Shown here piece by piece: positions 32,432-47,436 of a stretch of DNA of 64,000 nt (positions are counted from its first letter, which is position 1; each line of letters starts with the position of its first letter). Both the position numbers and the translations under genes were made by a program. The notes under the pieces were generated by a model. The model searched no databases. It was not told the origin of the DNA and saw only the letters and a program-made list of their open reading frames with translations. The DNA comes from Isoetes taiwanensis (lineage: Eukaryota > Streptophyta > Lycopodiopsida > Isoetales > Isoetaceae), in the NCBI GenBank assembly GCA_021234155.1, contig JAJEKV010000863.1, positions 1-64,000 of the forward strand, in the 5' to 3' direction.

Positions 32432-32830
32432 GAATATGCTCGCGTAACAATGTTCCTTCCCCTCCCTGTGAGGTTATCCATTCATCCAATTCGTCAATAA
32501 ACAGGCCAAACAATGTAGGAGACAAAGGGCATCCCTGCTTCACACCTATATTAGAGACAATTTCATAGTGCTGGGAGAGCGGGAAAGATAGTTTTATCGT
32601 CACTTTCTGATAGAGTAGAGCCACTGCATTTCTGATATCCATTGGGACATTGAGTTTATCCATCCTTGCCCATAGGTGTTCCCGTTTAACTGTATCGAAA
32701 GCCTTTGAAAAATCAACAAACAATGCAAACAATGGTTTCTTGGTCTTCTTGTGGATTCACATTTGGCCCGAAAAGTTACCAAGTGATCAATCGTGGATTT
32801 TTTGGGTCTAAATCCCGCATTTGCATTTCG
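32427..32830 (-). pseudogene. LINE A, RT N-terminal half
   Basis: Minus-strand frames from about 32825 read AGFRPKKSTIDHLVTFRA and, after a one-base frame change near 32745, KKPLFALFVDFSKAFDTVKR (RT motif A, with Asp in VDFSKAFD). Then comes GVKQGCPLSPTLFGLFIDEL (motif B). The reading ends at GGEGTLLREHI at 32430. The next expected part, YADD, lies 2.3 kb away at about 29960, so the element was split. The far 5' end (endonuclease domain, ORF1) is absent; the element is cut off near the GA-rich tract at about 32860. Confidence 0.8.
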
Positions 32831-32857
32831 ATCTTACCTTTTCCTCCCCCATGAGCT

Positions 32858-32895
32858 GAGAGAGAGAGAGAGGGGGGGAGGAGAGAGAGAGAGAT
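32858..32895 (+). repeat. Short GA-rich tract
   Basis: GA repeats with an internal GGGGGGGAG stretch next to the truncated 5' end of LINE A. Confidence 0.85.
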
Positions 32896-32993
32896 GTATT
32901 TTTACGTCAGAGCACAAGCCAAAGATCCCCTTGGAATATATGACGCCCTCTTCAAGGAGCACCACCCCTACAAGGATACCAGGGGCCAAAGGT

Positions 32994-33140
<147 letters not shown>

Positions 33141-33189
33141 ACGAGAACGCCTTTAGCAAAAGCTAAACCCATTGAAGCTAAACCTTAAT

Positions 33190-36212
<3,023 letters not shown>

Positions 36213-36417
36213 TTTATAGGTTGGAATGGGTGTTAATGGCAAGAGCACAACCCTATCCATTACTTGTTGGAATTTTTATTTTCTTGCCAAAAAAAGGCAT
36301 AAAGTTGTGAGACGACGAGAAGAAGTGGCAAAATAGAGTGGAGATGGTGGGAGAATGAGGTAGCAAAAACTCTTATTAGCAAAATTTAGGAATGACATGA
36401 GAGCTTTTTGGACGATT

Positions 36418-36632
36418 GATATTATCATTTGACTGATGTGGCATGATATGTGGGCTCAAAACTTAAGATATGAATGTACGCGAGTCATTTGATATTATCA
36501 TTTGACTGATGTGGCATGATATGTGGGCTCAAAACTTAAGATATGAATGTACACAAGTCATTTGATATTATCATTTGACTGATGTGGCAAGATATGTGGG
36601 CTCAAAACTTAAGATATGAATGTACACGAGTC
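36418..36632 (+). repeat. 73-bp tandem repeat, three copies
   Basis: The unit starts GATATTATCATTTGACTGAT and ends with a GAATGTACRCRAGTCAT segment; copies begin at 36418, 36491 and 36564. They are nearly identical (single changes such as ACGCGAG, ACACAAG, ACACGAG). Confidence 0.95.
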
Positions 36633-37227
36633 ATGACGACGTGGGAAAAAAATGATTTAAAAACCTCATAGAAATATTGCCATTGGCTAATTTGGAAGGT
36701 AAGAAATAAAAGGGTGGTTCAAATTTATTAAAAGGCAAGGAATGATGGCAATGGAGGAAAATGGAAAAGAGCAAATCTTTCTCATTCGGCATGGCTATAG
36801 GCTTATCAAGCATTCTCCAGGAATGCGTGATGCTATCTTCAAGAAGCTTTAGCAAGACATTTATGAAAATTGATCCTTATGATTGCTAATGAACCTCCAA
36901 TTTAAAGTGTGTCGAACTTCAATGGATTTTAATGCTTCTTATTGTTTAGGACCTCTGACTGTTAGAAAGTGCACGCCAATTTTTGAATTGAAACAGAATA
37001 ATATCCGAAGCAAGAATATGTAGTAGCAACAAGCTTATCTTAAACTTATCTTAAACTTATCTTAAGCTTCTCTTAAGCTTATTAAATTTAAAAAGAAAAA
37101 ATTAAATATTTATTTTGGTTTGTCATGGGAGTTCTTGTTTATTTGGTTGGAAAAAAAAATGAAAATTCAAAAAAACACCATGAACAACATATAACCATTA
37201 AAAATAACACGTCCCATAACACACCAA

Positions 37228-37266
<39 letters not shown>

Positions 37267-37640
37267 TTGCATACAAAATGCGGCCATGTTTCAATTTATC
37301 AACCCAATTGCATCCATGGGCTAAGGCAATTATCTATCTCTGGCTTAGGATTTGGCTTTAAAAATTGATCATAGCTATTTCTCCTTTACATATATCTTTG
37401 AATGGCTAGAAGGGAACTCAGAATAAGGAAACGGGAATCAACTTTGATTACTCTGGTTATATTGCAAGGAAATTTAATATTCTGGGCATGGCTTCAGAAT
37501 GGTCTCCAATGTCGAAATATTGAGGAATTAGTTTAAGGTGATAACTACCAAAATAGCAGCACAGCATTAATTGGAACAAGAGAAGTGGATGAAAAATACA
37601 ATACTTGAAAGCACAACATTACTTAGAACAAGAGAAGTAG
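36633..37640. other. Gene-free stretch with simple repeats
   Basis: It holds a 12-bp tandem (AACTTATCTTAA type) at about 37033-37085 and an (AT)n run at 37232-37258 followed by poly(T). No gene is recognised. Confidence 0.5.
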
Positions 37641-37913
37641 ATGAAAAACACAATGCTTGAAGAGAGCAGGATGCGATATAGTGCTAGAAGACCTAGCAAG
37701 CGGCAAAGGGGTTTGCAGGAGGACATTGTTTTGTCTATTCAAGATGATGGCATGTACAGGCCAAAAACCAAGGAAACAAGGGCAGCTTACAAGGCCTTGT
37801 TGAGCACTATACAGCAGCAGTTTGGAGTTCAACCTCAGGATATTTTGCGAGGATCTGCAGATGAAGTCTTGGCAGTTCTGAAAAACGATAAAGTGAAGGA
37901 CCAAAGAGCCTGA
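37641..37913 (+). pseudogene. BRR2 (snRNP200) helicase N-terminal fragment
   Basis: The frame reads [60 protein letters not shown] and LKNDKVKD. This is the conserved N-terminal segment of BRR2, the DEIH-box RNA helicase that unwinds U4/U6 in the U5 snRNP. It covers only about 80 residues of a protein of about 2,100. The flanks on both sides do not continue the protein, and a stop follows KVKDQRA. The 90-codon ORF has its own ATG, but this is not the native start. It is a single captured or decayed exon. Confidence 0.8.
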
Positions 37914-38840
37914 TGTTTTGGATCCAAATGCATTGCAAAAACCTGAATGGGTTCACTCCTAATACAAACGTGATCAAGCAGGATGTCGGTTGTTGTCGTT
38001 GCACAAAATCTTCCAGTTTGGCATGCATCAATCAAGTTAGCATCAAGTCAGAAAAAAATGATGTCAATGCACCAAGAGTGATATAAATCTCTTACCCAGA
38101 TCATGAACCAGACATATCTTCCTTGATTTGAGTTAGGACCTAAAATTCGTGCTGGGTTCTGAATAATACTAAAAATAATGATTTGATATAATTTAATTAG
38201 CCTATAAGCAGACCAAGAGACTATTTCGACCTACCATAGGCAAAGGCAGGAGCATAAGGTTTATCCCAGATAAAAGGCTTCAAAGAGTTTGCAAAATGGC
38301 CAGAGGCCCTAGTCAAATCGGCCTATGGATCCCACAAAAGTTAGCAACATTTCAAATTGGCAAAATGTATTTCCCTCGAAAACCTTTTGAGGTGGGCTTT
38401 TTTATTCTAACTATTGATATACTTGGGTCCCATAGATCTAGTCTCTGTGGACATAAAAAATTAATCAATAAATCTTATTCATTTAGTTCTTCTTTTTATT
38501 ATTTTCGATTGGATGAAATGTATCAAATACGAGATGATCCAATAAGCAATGTTGGTGTGGTGTGATGATTCTTGTTCTTGTTTTCAATTGGATGTAGTGT
38601 ATCGACATCTCTAAAACTATCTAATAGATAAGGCCAAGTGACCCAATAAGCAATGTGGGCGTGGTGTGGACACGATGTAAAAAATCGACCTCTAAAACTA
38701 GCTAGTAGATAGGAACCACACCATGTGTGCATTAAAAATAAATCCATTATTATGGTTGAGTAGTGGGACACTTCAATAAATAAAGATGGCATGAAAGTTG
38801 ACTATGGGTATGGAGGCCCTTTATCTAGATGGCTTAGGCT
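37914..38840. other. Upstream region of the receptor kinase gene
   Basis: No gene is recognised (a 38296-38565 ORF has no known motif). Two diverged direct repeats of about 100-bp spacing lie at about 38540-38710 (CCAATAAGCAATGT, and AAAACTA.CTA.TAGATA twice). A promoter for the gene at 38841 should be here; no element can be named with confidence. Confidence 0.45.
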
Positions 38841-41045
38841 ATGGTTTTTGAGAATTGGGGCAAAATGAGCTTGTTTGATCTTCTTTCTCTGGCGTTATGG
38901 GCCATATTATTTGTAATTTCAATAGCTCCAAAATCTACTCTAGCTTTTGGACAGATGGCAACAATTTCTCTCATGATTGGAAGAGCATACGGTGGATTTT
39001 CCATGTGTGCCATTCAACTAGCTTCACTCATTCCAGCCTGCTATGGAAAATACGCTTATAACGACACAAATCCTCCTAATCAAAGGTTGTGGGGTATAAC
39101 GGGAGGATACTCCACTTCATGTGGCCTCACATATGGTTTCAGGAACCCGGTCTGTTGGGGAGACACTAGCACAGACCTCAATTCAGCAAGCGCCTCTGTT
39201 CCATCGTTGTACAGAAATATCAACTATTCAAGCATCAGTTCAGGAGGTTGGCATAGTTGTGCAGTTAGGGATTCTGGAGAAGTTGATTGTTGGGGCTATG
39301 ATCATTATGAAGATACTGTACCATTTTCTTTTCCCATGAGCTCAGTTACTGTTGGGGAAACTTTTAGTTGTGGATTGAGATTGAATGATAGTAAGTATGT
39401 CATGTGGGGATCTTATTCACAAGCAACAAATATGGTAGCAGAACAAGGGCTACAGTATGATACCATATCTGCAGGCGGTTACCATGTTTGTGGCATAGAG
39501 AAAAGTACTAAAAGAGTTGTGTGTTGGGGTCACAATGATCATAAACAATGCGAACCTCCAGAAAGTAACCATACTTACTCTTCTCTATCATGTGGTTCCA
39601 CCCACTCATGTGGGTTAAGGTCTGACAACCGTGAAGCAGTATGCTGGGGTGATAATGGAAATAATATTCTAGATGCACCAGTAGGGGTTCCATTCTCTTT
39701 TATATCTGCTTCCTTAGACCATACCTGTGGGGTCCGGTTAGACAAGGAAGAGATTGTTTGTTGGGGTTCTGCAGTCGAGACAGGTAATATTGCTTCTGAA
39801 CTAGTAGCTATCCAGTCGATCTGCATGGATAAGTGTGGAAATGATCAATATGGGATATCTAGTGGCAGCAATTGTCTTAGTTCAAGTGACAAGTTTTGTT
39901 TTGATTGTTCTGTCTGTTCTTCTGGCACATTAGAGTCTTCTCCTTGTCAAAATAACAGTGACAGGGTTTGCTCAAATTCTTCTTCTACACCTAAGCAGGT
40001 CTCATCTCCTGCATCTAGCATACCCCCCACAAGTAAAGATTCTCCTAGTCATTCCAAAACAATTCCAGTCTCAATTGTTGTTGCAGCAGTTGCTGGTGCC
40101 ATTGTATTATTAATAGGTGCTACAGTCATAAGCTTATATGTTTATTTCAGACACAAACACAAGCATGATATCTGGGAAGATCAACGTAACAGGATTGAAG
40201 CATTCACCAGCTCTCAGCTTCAGATGGCTACCTCAAATTACAGCCCCTCAGCAATTTTAGGCAGAGGAGCAACCTCCACCGTTTATAAAGGGACCCTAAA
40301 CGATGGACGTATTGTTGCTATTAAGAAATGCACTGATCCACAAATTGCAAGATGCTTCCCTCAAGAACTCAAACTACTGAAGGATCTGAACCACACATGC
40401 CTTGTGAACCTTGTTGGATATTGTCGAAAGGAGCAAACCCTTGTGTTTGAATACATGGAGCATGGCTCAGTATATGATTGCCTCTTTGATGGAAAACAGC
40501 AGTTGAGTTGGCAAATGAGGTTAAAAATTGCAACTCAAGCATCTAAAGGTTTAGAATACCTGCATAACTTCGTCAGGCCTGCGGTGATTCATAGAGATGT
40601 GAAAGCATCAAATGTCTTGTTGGATAGCGCTTGGAATGCTCATGTAGCTGACTTTGGTCTCTCTGTCATTGGACCTCTACAACCAGATGATTCGCATATC
40701 AGCAATCTAACAGTGGTAGGGACTCCAGGATATCTTGATCCAGAATACCATGAAACCCATCGGCTCACTTTGAAGAGCGATGTTTACAGCTTTGGAGCTT
40801 TACTTTTGGAGCTTCTATGTGGTAAGAGAGCAATTCTGCTTGCCCTTGAGTTGGATCATGTTGAAAGGGTTAACATTGTCAATATGTTAGATCCTTCAAT
40901 CCAACTGCCTACCGATCCCTCATTGCTTGTGGAGGCATTTGAGTTGGGGTTGCAATGTATCCATCAAAATGGAGCTTCACGTCCAACCATGGAAATCGTT
41001 GCACGAACCTTGGAGAACTGCTTCAGGAACCTAATTGATGATTAA
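38841..41045 (+). CDS. CRINKLY4-like receptor protein kinase (intronless)
   Basis: This 734-codon single-exon frame encodes a CR4/ACR4-type receptor kinase, a plasma-membrane receptor family that controls epidermal and formative cell division in seed plants. The second Met (residue 9) gives the better signal peptide: LFDLLSLALWAILFVIS followed by a small-residue site near 35. Residues 50-310 form the extracellular crinkly repeats with the recurring CWG (104-107, 149-151, 228-230, 268-270, 307-309) and CGL/CGV motifs. Residues 328-377 are a Cys-rich TNFR-like segment. A Ser/Pro linker follows, then a transmembrane helix at 408-436. The kinase has GRGATSTVYKG (474-484), Lys495 in VAIKK, HRDVKASN (584-591), DFG (604-606) and GTPGYLDPEY (628-636), so it looks catalytically complete. 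The span after GKRAI is a little shorter than in angiosperm relatives. The intronless structure matches ACR4. The gene's 3' half has been amplified downstream. Confidence 0.9.
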   Translation: MVFENWGKMSLFDLLSLALWAILFVISIAPKSTLAFGQMATISLMIGRAYGGFSMCAIQLASLIPACYGKYAYNDTNPPNQRLWGITGGYSTSCGLTYGFRNPVCWGDTSTDLNSASASVPSLYRNINYSSISSGGWHSCAVRDSGEVDCWGYDHYEDTVPFSFPMSSVTVGETFSCGLRLNDSKYVMWGSYSQATNMVAEQGLQYDTISAGGYHVCGIEKSTKRVVCWGHNDHKQCEPPESNHTYSSLSCGSTHSCGLRSDNREAVCWGDNGNNILDAPVGVPFSFISASLDHTCGVRLDKEEIVCWGSAVETGNIASELVAIQSICMDKCGNDQYGISSGSNCLSSSDKFCFDCSVCSSGTLESSPCQNNSDRVCSNSSSTPKQVSSPASSIPPTSKDSPSHSKTIPVSIVVAAVAGAIVLLIGATVISLYVYFRHKHKHDIWEDQRNRIEAFTSSQLQMATSNYSPSAILGRGATSTVYKGTLNDGRIVAIKKCTDPQIARCFPQELKLLKDLNHTCLVNLVGYCRKEQTLVFEYMEHGSVYDCLFDGKQQLSWQMRLKIATQASKGLEYLHNFVRPAVIHRDVKASNVLLDSAWNAHVADFGLSVIGPLQPDDSHISNLTVVGTPGYLDPEYHETHRLTLKSDVYSFGALLLELLCGKRAILLALELDHVERVNIVNMLDPSIQLPTDPSLLVEAFELGLQCIHQNGASRPTMEIVARTLENCFRNLIDD

Positions 41046-43057
41046 CTGAACGAGCCACCAAGCTGGTACAAGTAGAGAGCAAATCAATTTGTGATGACAA
41101 GGGAAACTGGCATTAATTCAAATATGCTCTTTTTCTATTGTGGTGGGGAGAGGGGGTTCGTCTCTTTGTATAAAATATCACCAATAATATGTGAACTCGA
41201 GTGTTTTCATTCTTTCTTATGAAAAAATCTCATTAGTTTTGGCACACCAATTAACAAACAAAAGAAATACAAGGCCTAACAAAAATGCATTTAGACCATG
41301 GAAAATGTAGATGTTACACTTTGAAAGGCATCCTTAATCTACAACTAGTAAACATGTCTCCGACATTGTCATACATACGAGATATGATGTGGTATGCCAT
41401 AGGTAGGTTGTACTCGTGACCTGGCTGTATATTTGACATGAAATTACATCTATACAAGGCATATAATGGATGAGAGCATCACACTACTAAGAAATATAAT
41501 GTTATTGAAGGCCCCACTCTAATCGACACGCGAAACAAATGTGCCTCATGGGGCCATCTTCTTTGAGGAAGAGCATAGGTATATGTGCAAAGTCGAATGT
41601 TGCATCTTGTCTAGTTGAAACGTATTTATTTGCACCAACTATAGCTTAATTTCCTCACACTTTTAAGTCTTTTTGTTAGAACTAACATACATACAAATGA
41701 TAATAATACCATCTCGAAGGGTGGCACCCATCAACCATAGTGCATGTTGCAACATACATAAGAGCTCCTATCTAAGCTCAAACTCCATCAGGGTGACAAG
41801 TAAAGCAGCTTTGCTCACTTATTTCTCTAACCTTCATGCACACAATAAAGTACTCACATATAATTTAGCTAACTAAGAAGCAACGAATGGTTATGTAGTA
41901 GTAGAGAAAAAGAACTAGCTCAATAGCGCACCAAAAACAAACAACAACCAAACTTACATAACAATATAGCAACAATTGATCCATCCACACTTATTCTTAT
42001 AGCCATCGCAATTCTTATCGCTTATATCTAAATTGATCCGGTTGCAAATTATATTTGTCAAGAGACTTAACCACCCAATCATTGGCGCTATTGCCACAAC
42101 TGGCCTATTCCCTCCTATTTCACAAGATATTCCCTCTTCCTAGGAAACAATCCCACTCTCAAGAATTGGTTATACCTGTGGTAATGATTATCATGCTGAG
42201 AATGATGTTATTGTGTATTCTTTGATATTGATCAAGTACTATGTATAGAAACTTCTAATTCATGGTCTTCTCTACACAAAAGTCTTAATAATCTAAACCA
42301 GTACTGCAACATCTAGAGGTTAGTGACTCGTCTCAAAGTCTGGATAATGTCAATTCTCTCTCTCCCTCCCTCCCTCCCTCCCTCCCTCCCAACTGTAGTC
42401 TAGCGATAGATGAGACTGGTAGCTTTGATATATACGAATATTAAATCATTCTAGACTGTGATGAATATCTTCTCACTAATGTTAGCAATCTTCTAACTTC
42501 CAAAAAGAAAGGTAGAGGGGAAGCTGGAAAATTATTGAGGTCACTGGGACAAAAGTTGGCCACTAGGCTCAACCTGAATTGTGCATAGTATGGAGGATCC
42601 TAGTGCTGCCAAGTCTAGAATTATATGTAGTATGTGTTGGAGATCATAATATAAACTGAGACAAGTTTATTAGAAAGAGAATGACGATCAAGGATTGCCC
42701 TTACCCCCATGTTGAGAAAAATAATCAATTTTTATGTCATATCCTTGGACATATGACGCACACACCACACTATTAAGATAGATGGATTAATGGATGGATG
42801 GATGGATAGACTGACGGAGATTTTAACATCCATGGAGAACAAGAGTGTCAACTCGATTAGGCGTCTCATAGTCTTGGTGGTAACTGTAGATCTTTAAATG
42901 AAACAAGAAAAAAAAGGAAAAAAAAAAGAAAAAAATATTGACATGAAGTTGGTATTTCAACCTTAGAAATTGACATGATGGCAATGAAGCTCAACATCAA
43001 AACTATCAAATAGCAGGTCGAAAAGAAGAAAAATTAACTTATAACAACGTTAAAACC

Positions 43058-43102
<45 letters not shown>

Positions 43103-46100
43103 TACTAATGGTGCCCAGCGTTGCTGGGCATAAGTTGAGAGTCTTCAATATTTTGGGTCGAAATGCGTAAAATTATGCCCAAAATATGCTCGCTTTATAG
43201 TTCTTATTTTTGTAATTGTTGTATGCATATGTAAAGTGAGGCATTTCAGGATATTATAGGTTATTTTTTTTAAATATGCATAACTCGGATTTGCCTAGTA
43301 TTCGATACTTGGATCTTACATTCGACATCGATATAGCTTAGAAGAAACCATGCCCAACGTTGTTAGGCAATGTTTGGGCAACAAATATAGATAATGCCTA
43401 TGTGAACTTTAGGAATGATGTGAGCATTTTCTAATATAACGATTGTGTGATTGATTTGCAATTTAGGTTTTATATCTATAGAACTTGCTTTTTCATGATA
43501 CTTTCTGATTCATATTTGATAGATGCAATTTCAGTAAGATTGGAGCATAAAAATCAATTTTGCACAAAGGCAACCAAACACAAATTAATTGATGCAAGTG
43601 CTCCATTTTCAAGTCTTGTAGGCTCAATTCATTGAAAATGTTCCTCGCTTCTAGCATATTTCATGCTTAGTTCGGCAATGGGATTCAATAGCTTCAATCC
43701 ACTTATTTGGAAAACAAATTGACACCCTTGGAATTCTACGTATAAATATGTGTAAGCATTAATGTTGACATTCAGAAATTTCTATTGCACATAAGCATAT
43801 GCAAAACTCATTATAAAATACTGACAATAAAAACTCATGGCATATTTTATAATGAACAAACCTGTGGCTTCTTCATTACATGGCAGTTGTATAGGAATAT
43901 GAGGATACATTCTGGCCTCATTCTTTTGATAAAATGCATTGCGTAGTCAAAGTCTAATATGTCTTACATCTCCAAACTTTTTGCTGCTTCCATACCAATG
44001 CTAGGGCCATGGCATTGTAACAAAGTTTCAGCCTTTTATTGGTTTTGTAAAACACATTAAATAGTCATACCTATATCTATATCATACATTATATAGTGTA
44101 CAGATATAGTCCATGGTACATTATGTACATTTATAATGGTCAGACATTATATTGTGTGACCAAATATAGTGCAACACCATAAAGCATGATACAAACAACC
44201 TACAGATAATATGCATAGCATCTCTCTTGCCGGCATGTGAATCTGAAGTTGTTGTTGTATGATAACTTTTATGATTTACATTTGATGGATGCAATTATGG
44301 TAAGACTAAACCATGAAATCACCGTACATCGCAAATGACAAATGAACATGATTAATTGATCATACCTAGTGCTTCAAATGTTTACTTCATGGAACAACAA
44401 ACGTGATTTCGTGCAAATGTTTTGTCGCTCCATTTTCAAGTCTTGTAAGCTTTTGGTTTCCACGCCTAAATCTCTCGTGCTTTTCATAATCGATGATATA
44501 AAACCTGTGGAACTCCATAGCCAGATCTAGCGTAGCAAAAATTCCAAACTACAGCTTCAAAAACAAAATGCATTGGAGAAAAGATAGATCTTGCCAAATT
44601 AAGCTTGTAATCTGCTCTTAATAAATTCTCTTCTTTTTTTATTTATTCAGAGCATTACAGAAACTATTAACAATGTCCCTATCCTGATTTTCAGCAGAAT
44701 AGATTTCCAAGAATGGCAATGGAAATGTTCCTGCCATTCTCCAAAAACATCATGTGTTATAGCAACCCTAAAATGCACTTTTAAGAAAATAGCCACTGTA
44801 AGCAATTCTTGGAAGATCCTATATCAAATTGTATTAAGGCCCAAATAAATTAATTGATGCAAAACAATGCTGAGAATGCAATAGGTTAAAACCTGATGAC
44901 AATAAAGCTCCAATAAGGATCGAGATAACAGCAAAGGCTACGACACCACGTCCAGACTGTCTAAAACCTCCCAAGAATGGAACGAACAATGTCGAATATA
45001 ATATCAATAAATAGCTATAGCCCAGCTATATTTTCCGGCCATGGCTATGGCAGTATGGCGATGCCGCAAGAGAAAGCTCAACTTATTGGCCCTGCTGTAA
45101 GTGGGAAATCCAGAACCACAGCTATGGAAGCTTAACTGGTCTGTTGAAGAAGAGCTTGATAATAGGCTTGCCACTGTTGAGCTTCAAATCGGTGAACTTA
45201 GCTAGGTTTTGGCACCTTCTAGATCTGCCATTCAAGCTAAAGCATGCTAGGATAGAATCCGGTGGCCAAAACAGGGGAGGCTATAACACTGATGAACCCA
45301 TTATAAACTTCATGTATTACCTCTTCTCTGAATGAGCGATATGGCGATGCATTGGAAATCAGATGATGTTTTTCCATTCGAGATTTGTGAGCATTCAAGA
45401 CCACCATAGCTGCCATAGTTGTGCAGACCGGTCCCAGACGTGCTCCTGTTGTAAAAAAAACCCTAAAGAAAGTAAAAGGGCAAGATGATGCCACATAGCA
45501 TGAATTAATCTGATCCGTCCGATTTAGGGCTCGATACAACATCCTATAACATTATTATATAGGATTATTATTATTATTATTATTATTATTAGCAGTATTT
45601 GATGACGCCACAAGCTTAAGGATTCTATCTCTACCCTAGTTGAATATTTCCATAGGAGAAGTATATTCTTGCTAAGCTTTGTGAGGATGTTGCTCAACAT
45701 TTTAAAAAAAGAAAACAACAAACTGATAATAGTGATCATGAATAGTGACCTAAAACATTATGAATGGAACTTAAAAACAAGATAAACATTGTGAATGGCT
45801 AGAAAGAGAAAGTTAAGAATTTTGGTACCTTATTGACAACATTAATAGAAATATTCTCAGGCCATCTGCGGGTCAATGGATAATAGTGGATTTATACATG
45901 GTTGTGATTGTGCTTTAGCCTTCAACACAAATTACAAAATCCTATGAGTGGAATTGTGGATACAAGTTCCATCTGTTTTGTTTCCAGTCTTGATTGAAAA
46001 CCTGCAATGCATTTGTATGCGAGCATAAATTGCCAGTAGAATGCTAATCTAGGTTATTTGAGTTCTTGCTTGACAAAACTGAAGAAGAGAAGGATTGTCA

Positions 46101-46259
46101 TGAGAATGAGGAAATTGAAGATGAACCGACTGCCAATTGCAGACAAAATATTTTTACAAAAAGGTAGTACACCATATATTAATGCAATGTAGATATAATG
46201 CCTTTTAATAGGTTTCATTAAAGTGTTCATCAGAGACTTTATCAAAGTCAGCTAGCTTA
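41046..46259. other. Non-coding part of array unit 1
   Basis: This is the 3' flank of the kinase gene and AT-rich DNA, repeated in units 2 and 3. It contains microsatellites at 42358-42390 (CTCC), 43060-43100 (ATT) and 45565-45591 (ATT). A short CCCAACGTTG/GGGCA-type motif recurs (43110 and 43355). Small ORFs, for example 45542-45237 (-), are kept in the copies only because the DNA is duplicated; I recognise no protein. A 3' end signal for the kinase mRNA is probably near 41170-41190 (AATAAT). Confidence 0.5.
43060..43100 (+). repeat. (ATT)n microsatellite, unit 1
   Basis: About 40 bases; the same locus is about 30 bases in unit 2 (50051) and about 155 bases in unit 3 (57030). Confidence 0.95.
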
Positions 46260-47120
46260 ATTTTACTAGGGTAATGTCCAATCAAGTCCAATCAAGTGAT
46301 GTCCAATCAAGTGATGGATGATTGGTACAAGTATCTTGCTAGATACACAAAGAATGACATCAACATGCAAAAGCGTTTGAGGGAGCAACATCAAAAGTTT
46401 GTGACATGTACTATTCTCTCACCTTTTTTATACATATTTGTTTTTCTTTCTGCAATAAATATATTTGTATGCAGGTTTAGTTAGTCGAGGAGGTTATATC
46501 ACACCTCTTGCACATGAGGAAGATGAGAAGGAGAGGCCAGTTACTAGGTGGGAGAGTTATGGGACGCCGTTTTCAGATTTAAGGATTATGCCTTGAAGAT
46601 TTTAAGGCAAGGTACTTCTGCTTCTTCTTGTGAGCGCAATTGGAGCTCATTTTCATCAATTCATACAAAGAAACAGAATCGTCTTCTTGTCAAGAATTTA
46701 GATAAGCTAGCTTTCATCCCAACTAACCTTCGACTACTTGAGAAGGTAGATGATAGGAAGGGGACTTATCTTGAGCATGATCCAAAGAAAATTGTGTTTA
46801 AAGAAGATGAAGAACGATTGTTACTTGTTCAAGCTGAATTGGAACGGATTCAAATTGAAAGGATGATCTTTTCTCCACCACAAGTGCTCCAACGTCCACG
46901 TTCCCATCGTCGTCGCCAACGGATACGTCCTTTGAATCAATTATATGAGGAGACTATGTAATTGGATGATGAAGAGGAGGAGGAAGATGAGGAAGGGGAG
47001 GATGAGGACATTGAATCAAGCAATGAGGAAGATTTGGAGGATGATGATCAAGATTCCAATGTTGAAGAGGAAGATGAAGATGAAGTTTCTTATGAAGATG
47101 AAGATTAAGACGAAGATTAG
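46260..47120 (+). pseudogene. hAT transposase C-terminal remnant, unit 1
   Basis: It begins with repeated GTCCAATCAAGT motifs, then DDWYKYLARYTKND, an intron-like gap, and a frame with TSASSCERNWSSFSSIHTKK and NLRLLEK. This is the hAT dimerisation domain, which pairs transposase monomers. Compared with unit 2, a base is missing near 46594 (ATGCC for ATGGCC), and a TAG or TAA-type nonsense change at about 46957 (ATGTAATTGG) cuts off the acidic tail. The catalytic core and the BED zinc finger are absent from the whole unit. It is therefore a 5'-truncated, dead transposase piece. Confidence 0.8.
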
Positions 47121-47329
47121 AATTATGCATTTGGTTTGATGCTACTATTTACTCGTTTTCTTATGTATCTTTCCTCAAAAGACAATGTATTTTGCTTTGT
47201 TTGAAGTTTAATAGCATAAATCGACTATTTAGAAATTATTTGAGGTGTAAACTTGTCTGTATTCACTATTTATTTAGAAGTAGAGATGTATTACATGTTA
47301 TTTATGCATTAACTGCAGGTAAAAGAAAG

Positions 47330-47436
47330 TTGAATTTTGGCGGAATAAGTCGTAGGTCGGCAAAAAATCCCCACCTAAGTCGGCCTTCTCCCGCCTAGGT
47401 CGGCAGGTCGGCTAGGTCGGTGGGTCGGCCCAACTA
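47330..47436 (+). repeat. GGTCGG-rich hAT flank and junction
   Basis: Repeated (TA)GGTCGGC motifs, possibly subterminal repeats of the hAT element, run into the kinase fragment. Equivalent stretches at 54360-54449 and 61480-61560 have lost or gained single motifs. Confidence 0.6.

Larger units (their letters stand above)
40475..47436 (+). repeat. Tandem array, unit 1 (about 6.96 kb)
   Basis: This unit starts in the kinase domain of the receptor gene (GATTGCCTCTTTGATGG) and ends where a GGTCGG-rich hAT flank meets the same sequence again. It contains the last 190 codons of the kinase, the 3' flank, a long non-coding stretch and a hAT transposase remnant. Units 2 and 3 repeat it in order. Confidence 0.9.

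Noticed and set aside
38296-38565. Possible organelle-derived ORF upstream of the receptor kinase
   Set aside because: The composition resembles plastid reading frames, but I recognise no plastid gene and it overlaps a local direct repeat.
45237-45542. 101-codon minus-strand ORF also seen at 59343-59636
   Set aside because: The unit 2 counterpart is disrupted and the family is unknown; tandem duplication explains the similarity.
46054-46245. Hydrophobic minus-strand ORF repeated in all array units
   Set aside because: Antisense to the hAT remnant region; conserved only because the DNA is duplicated.
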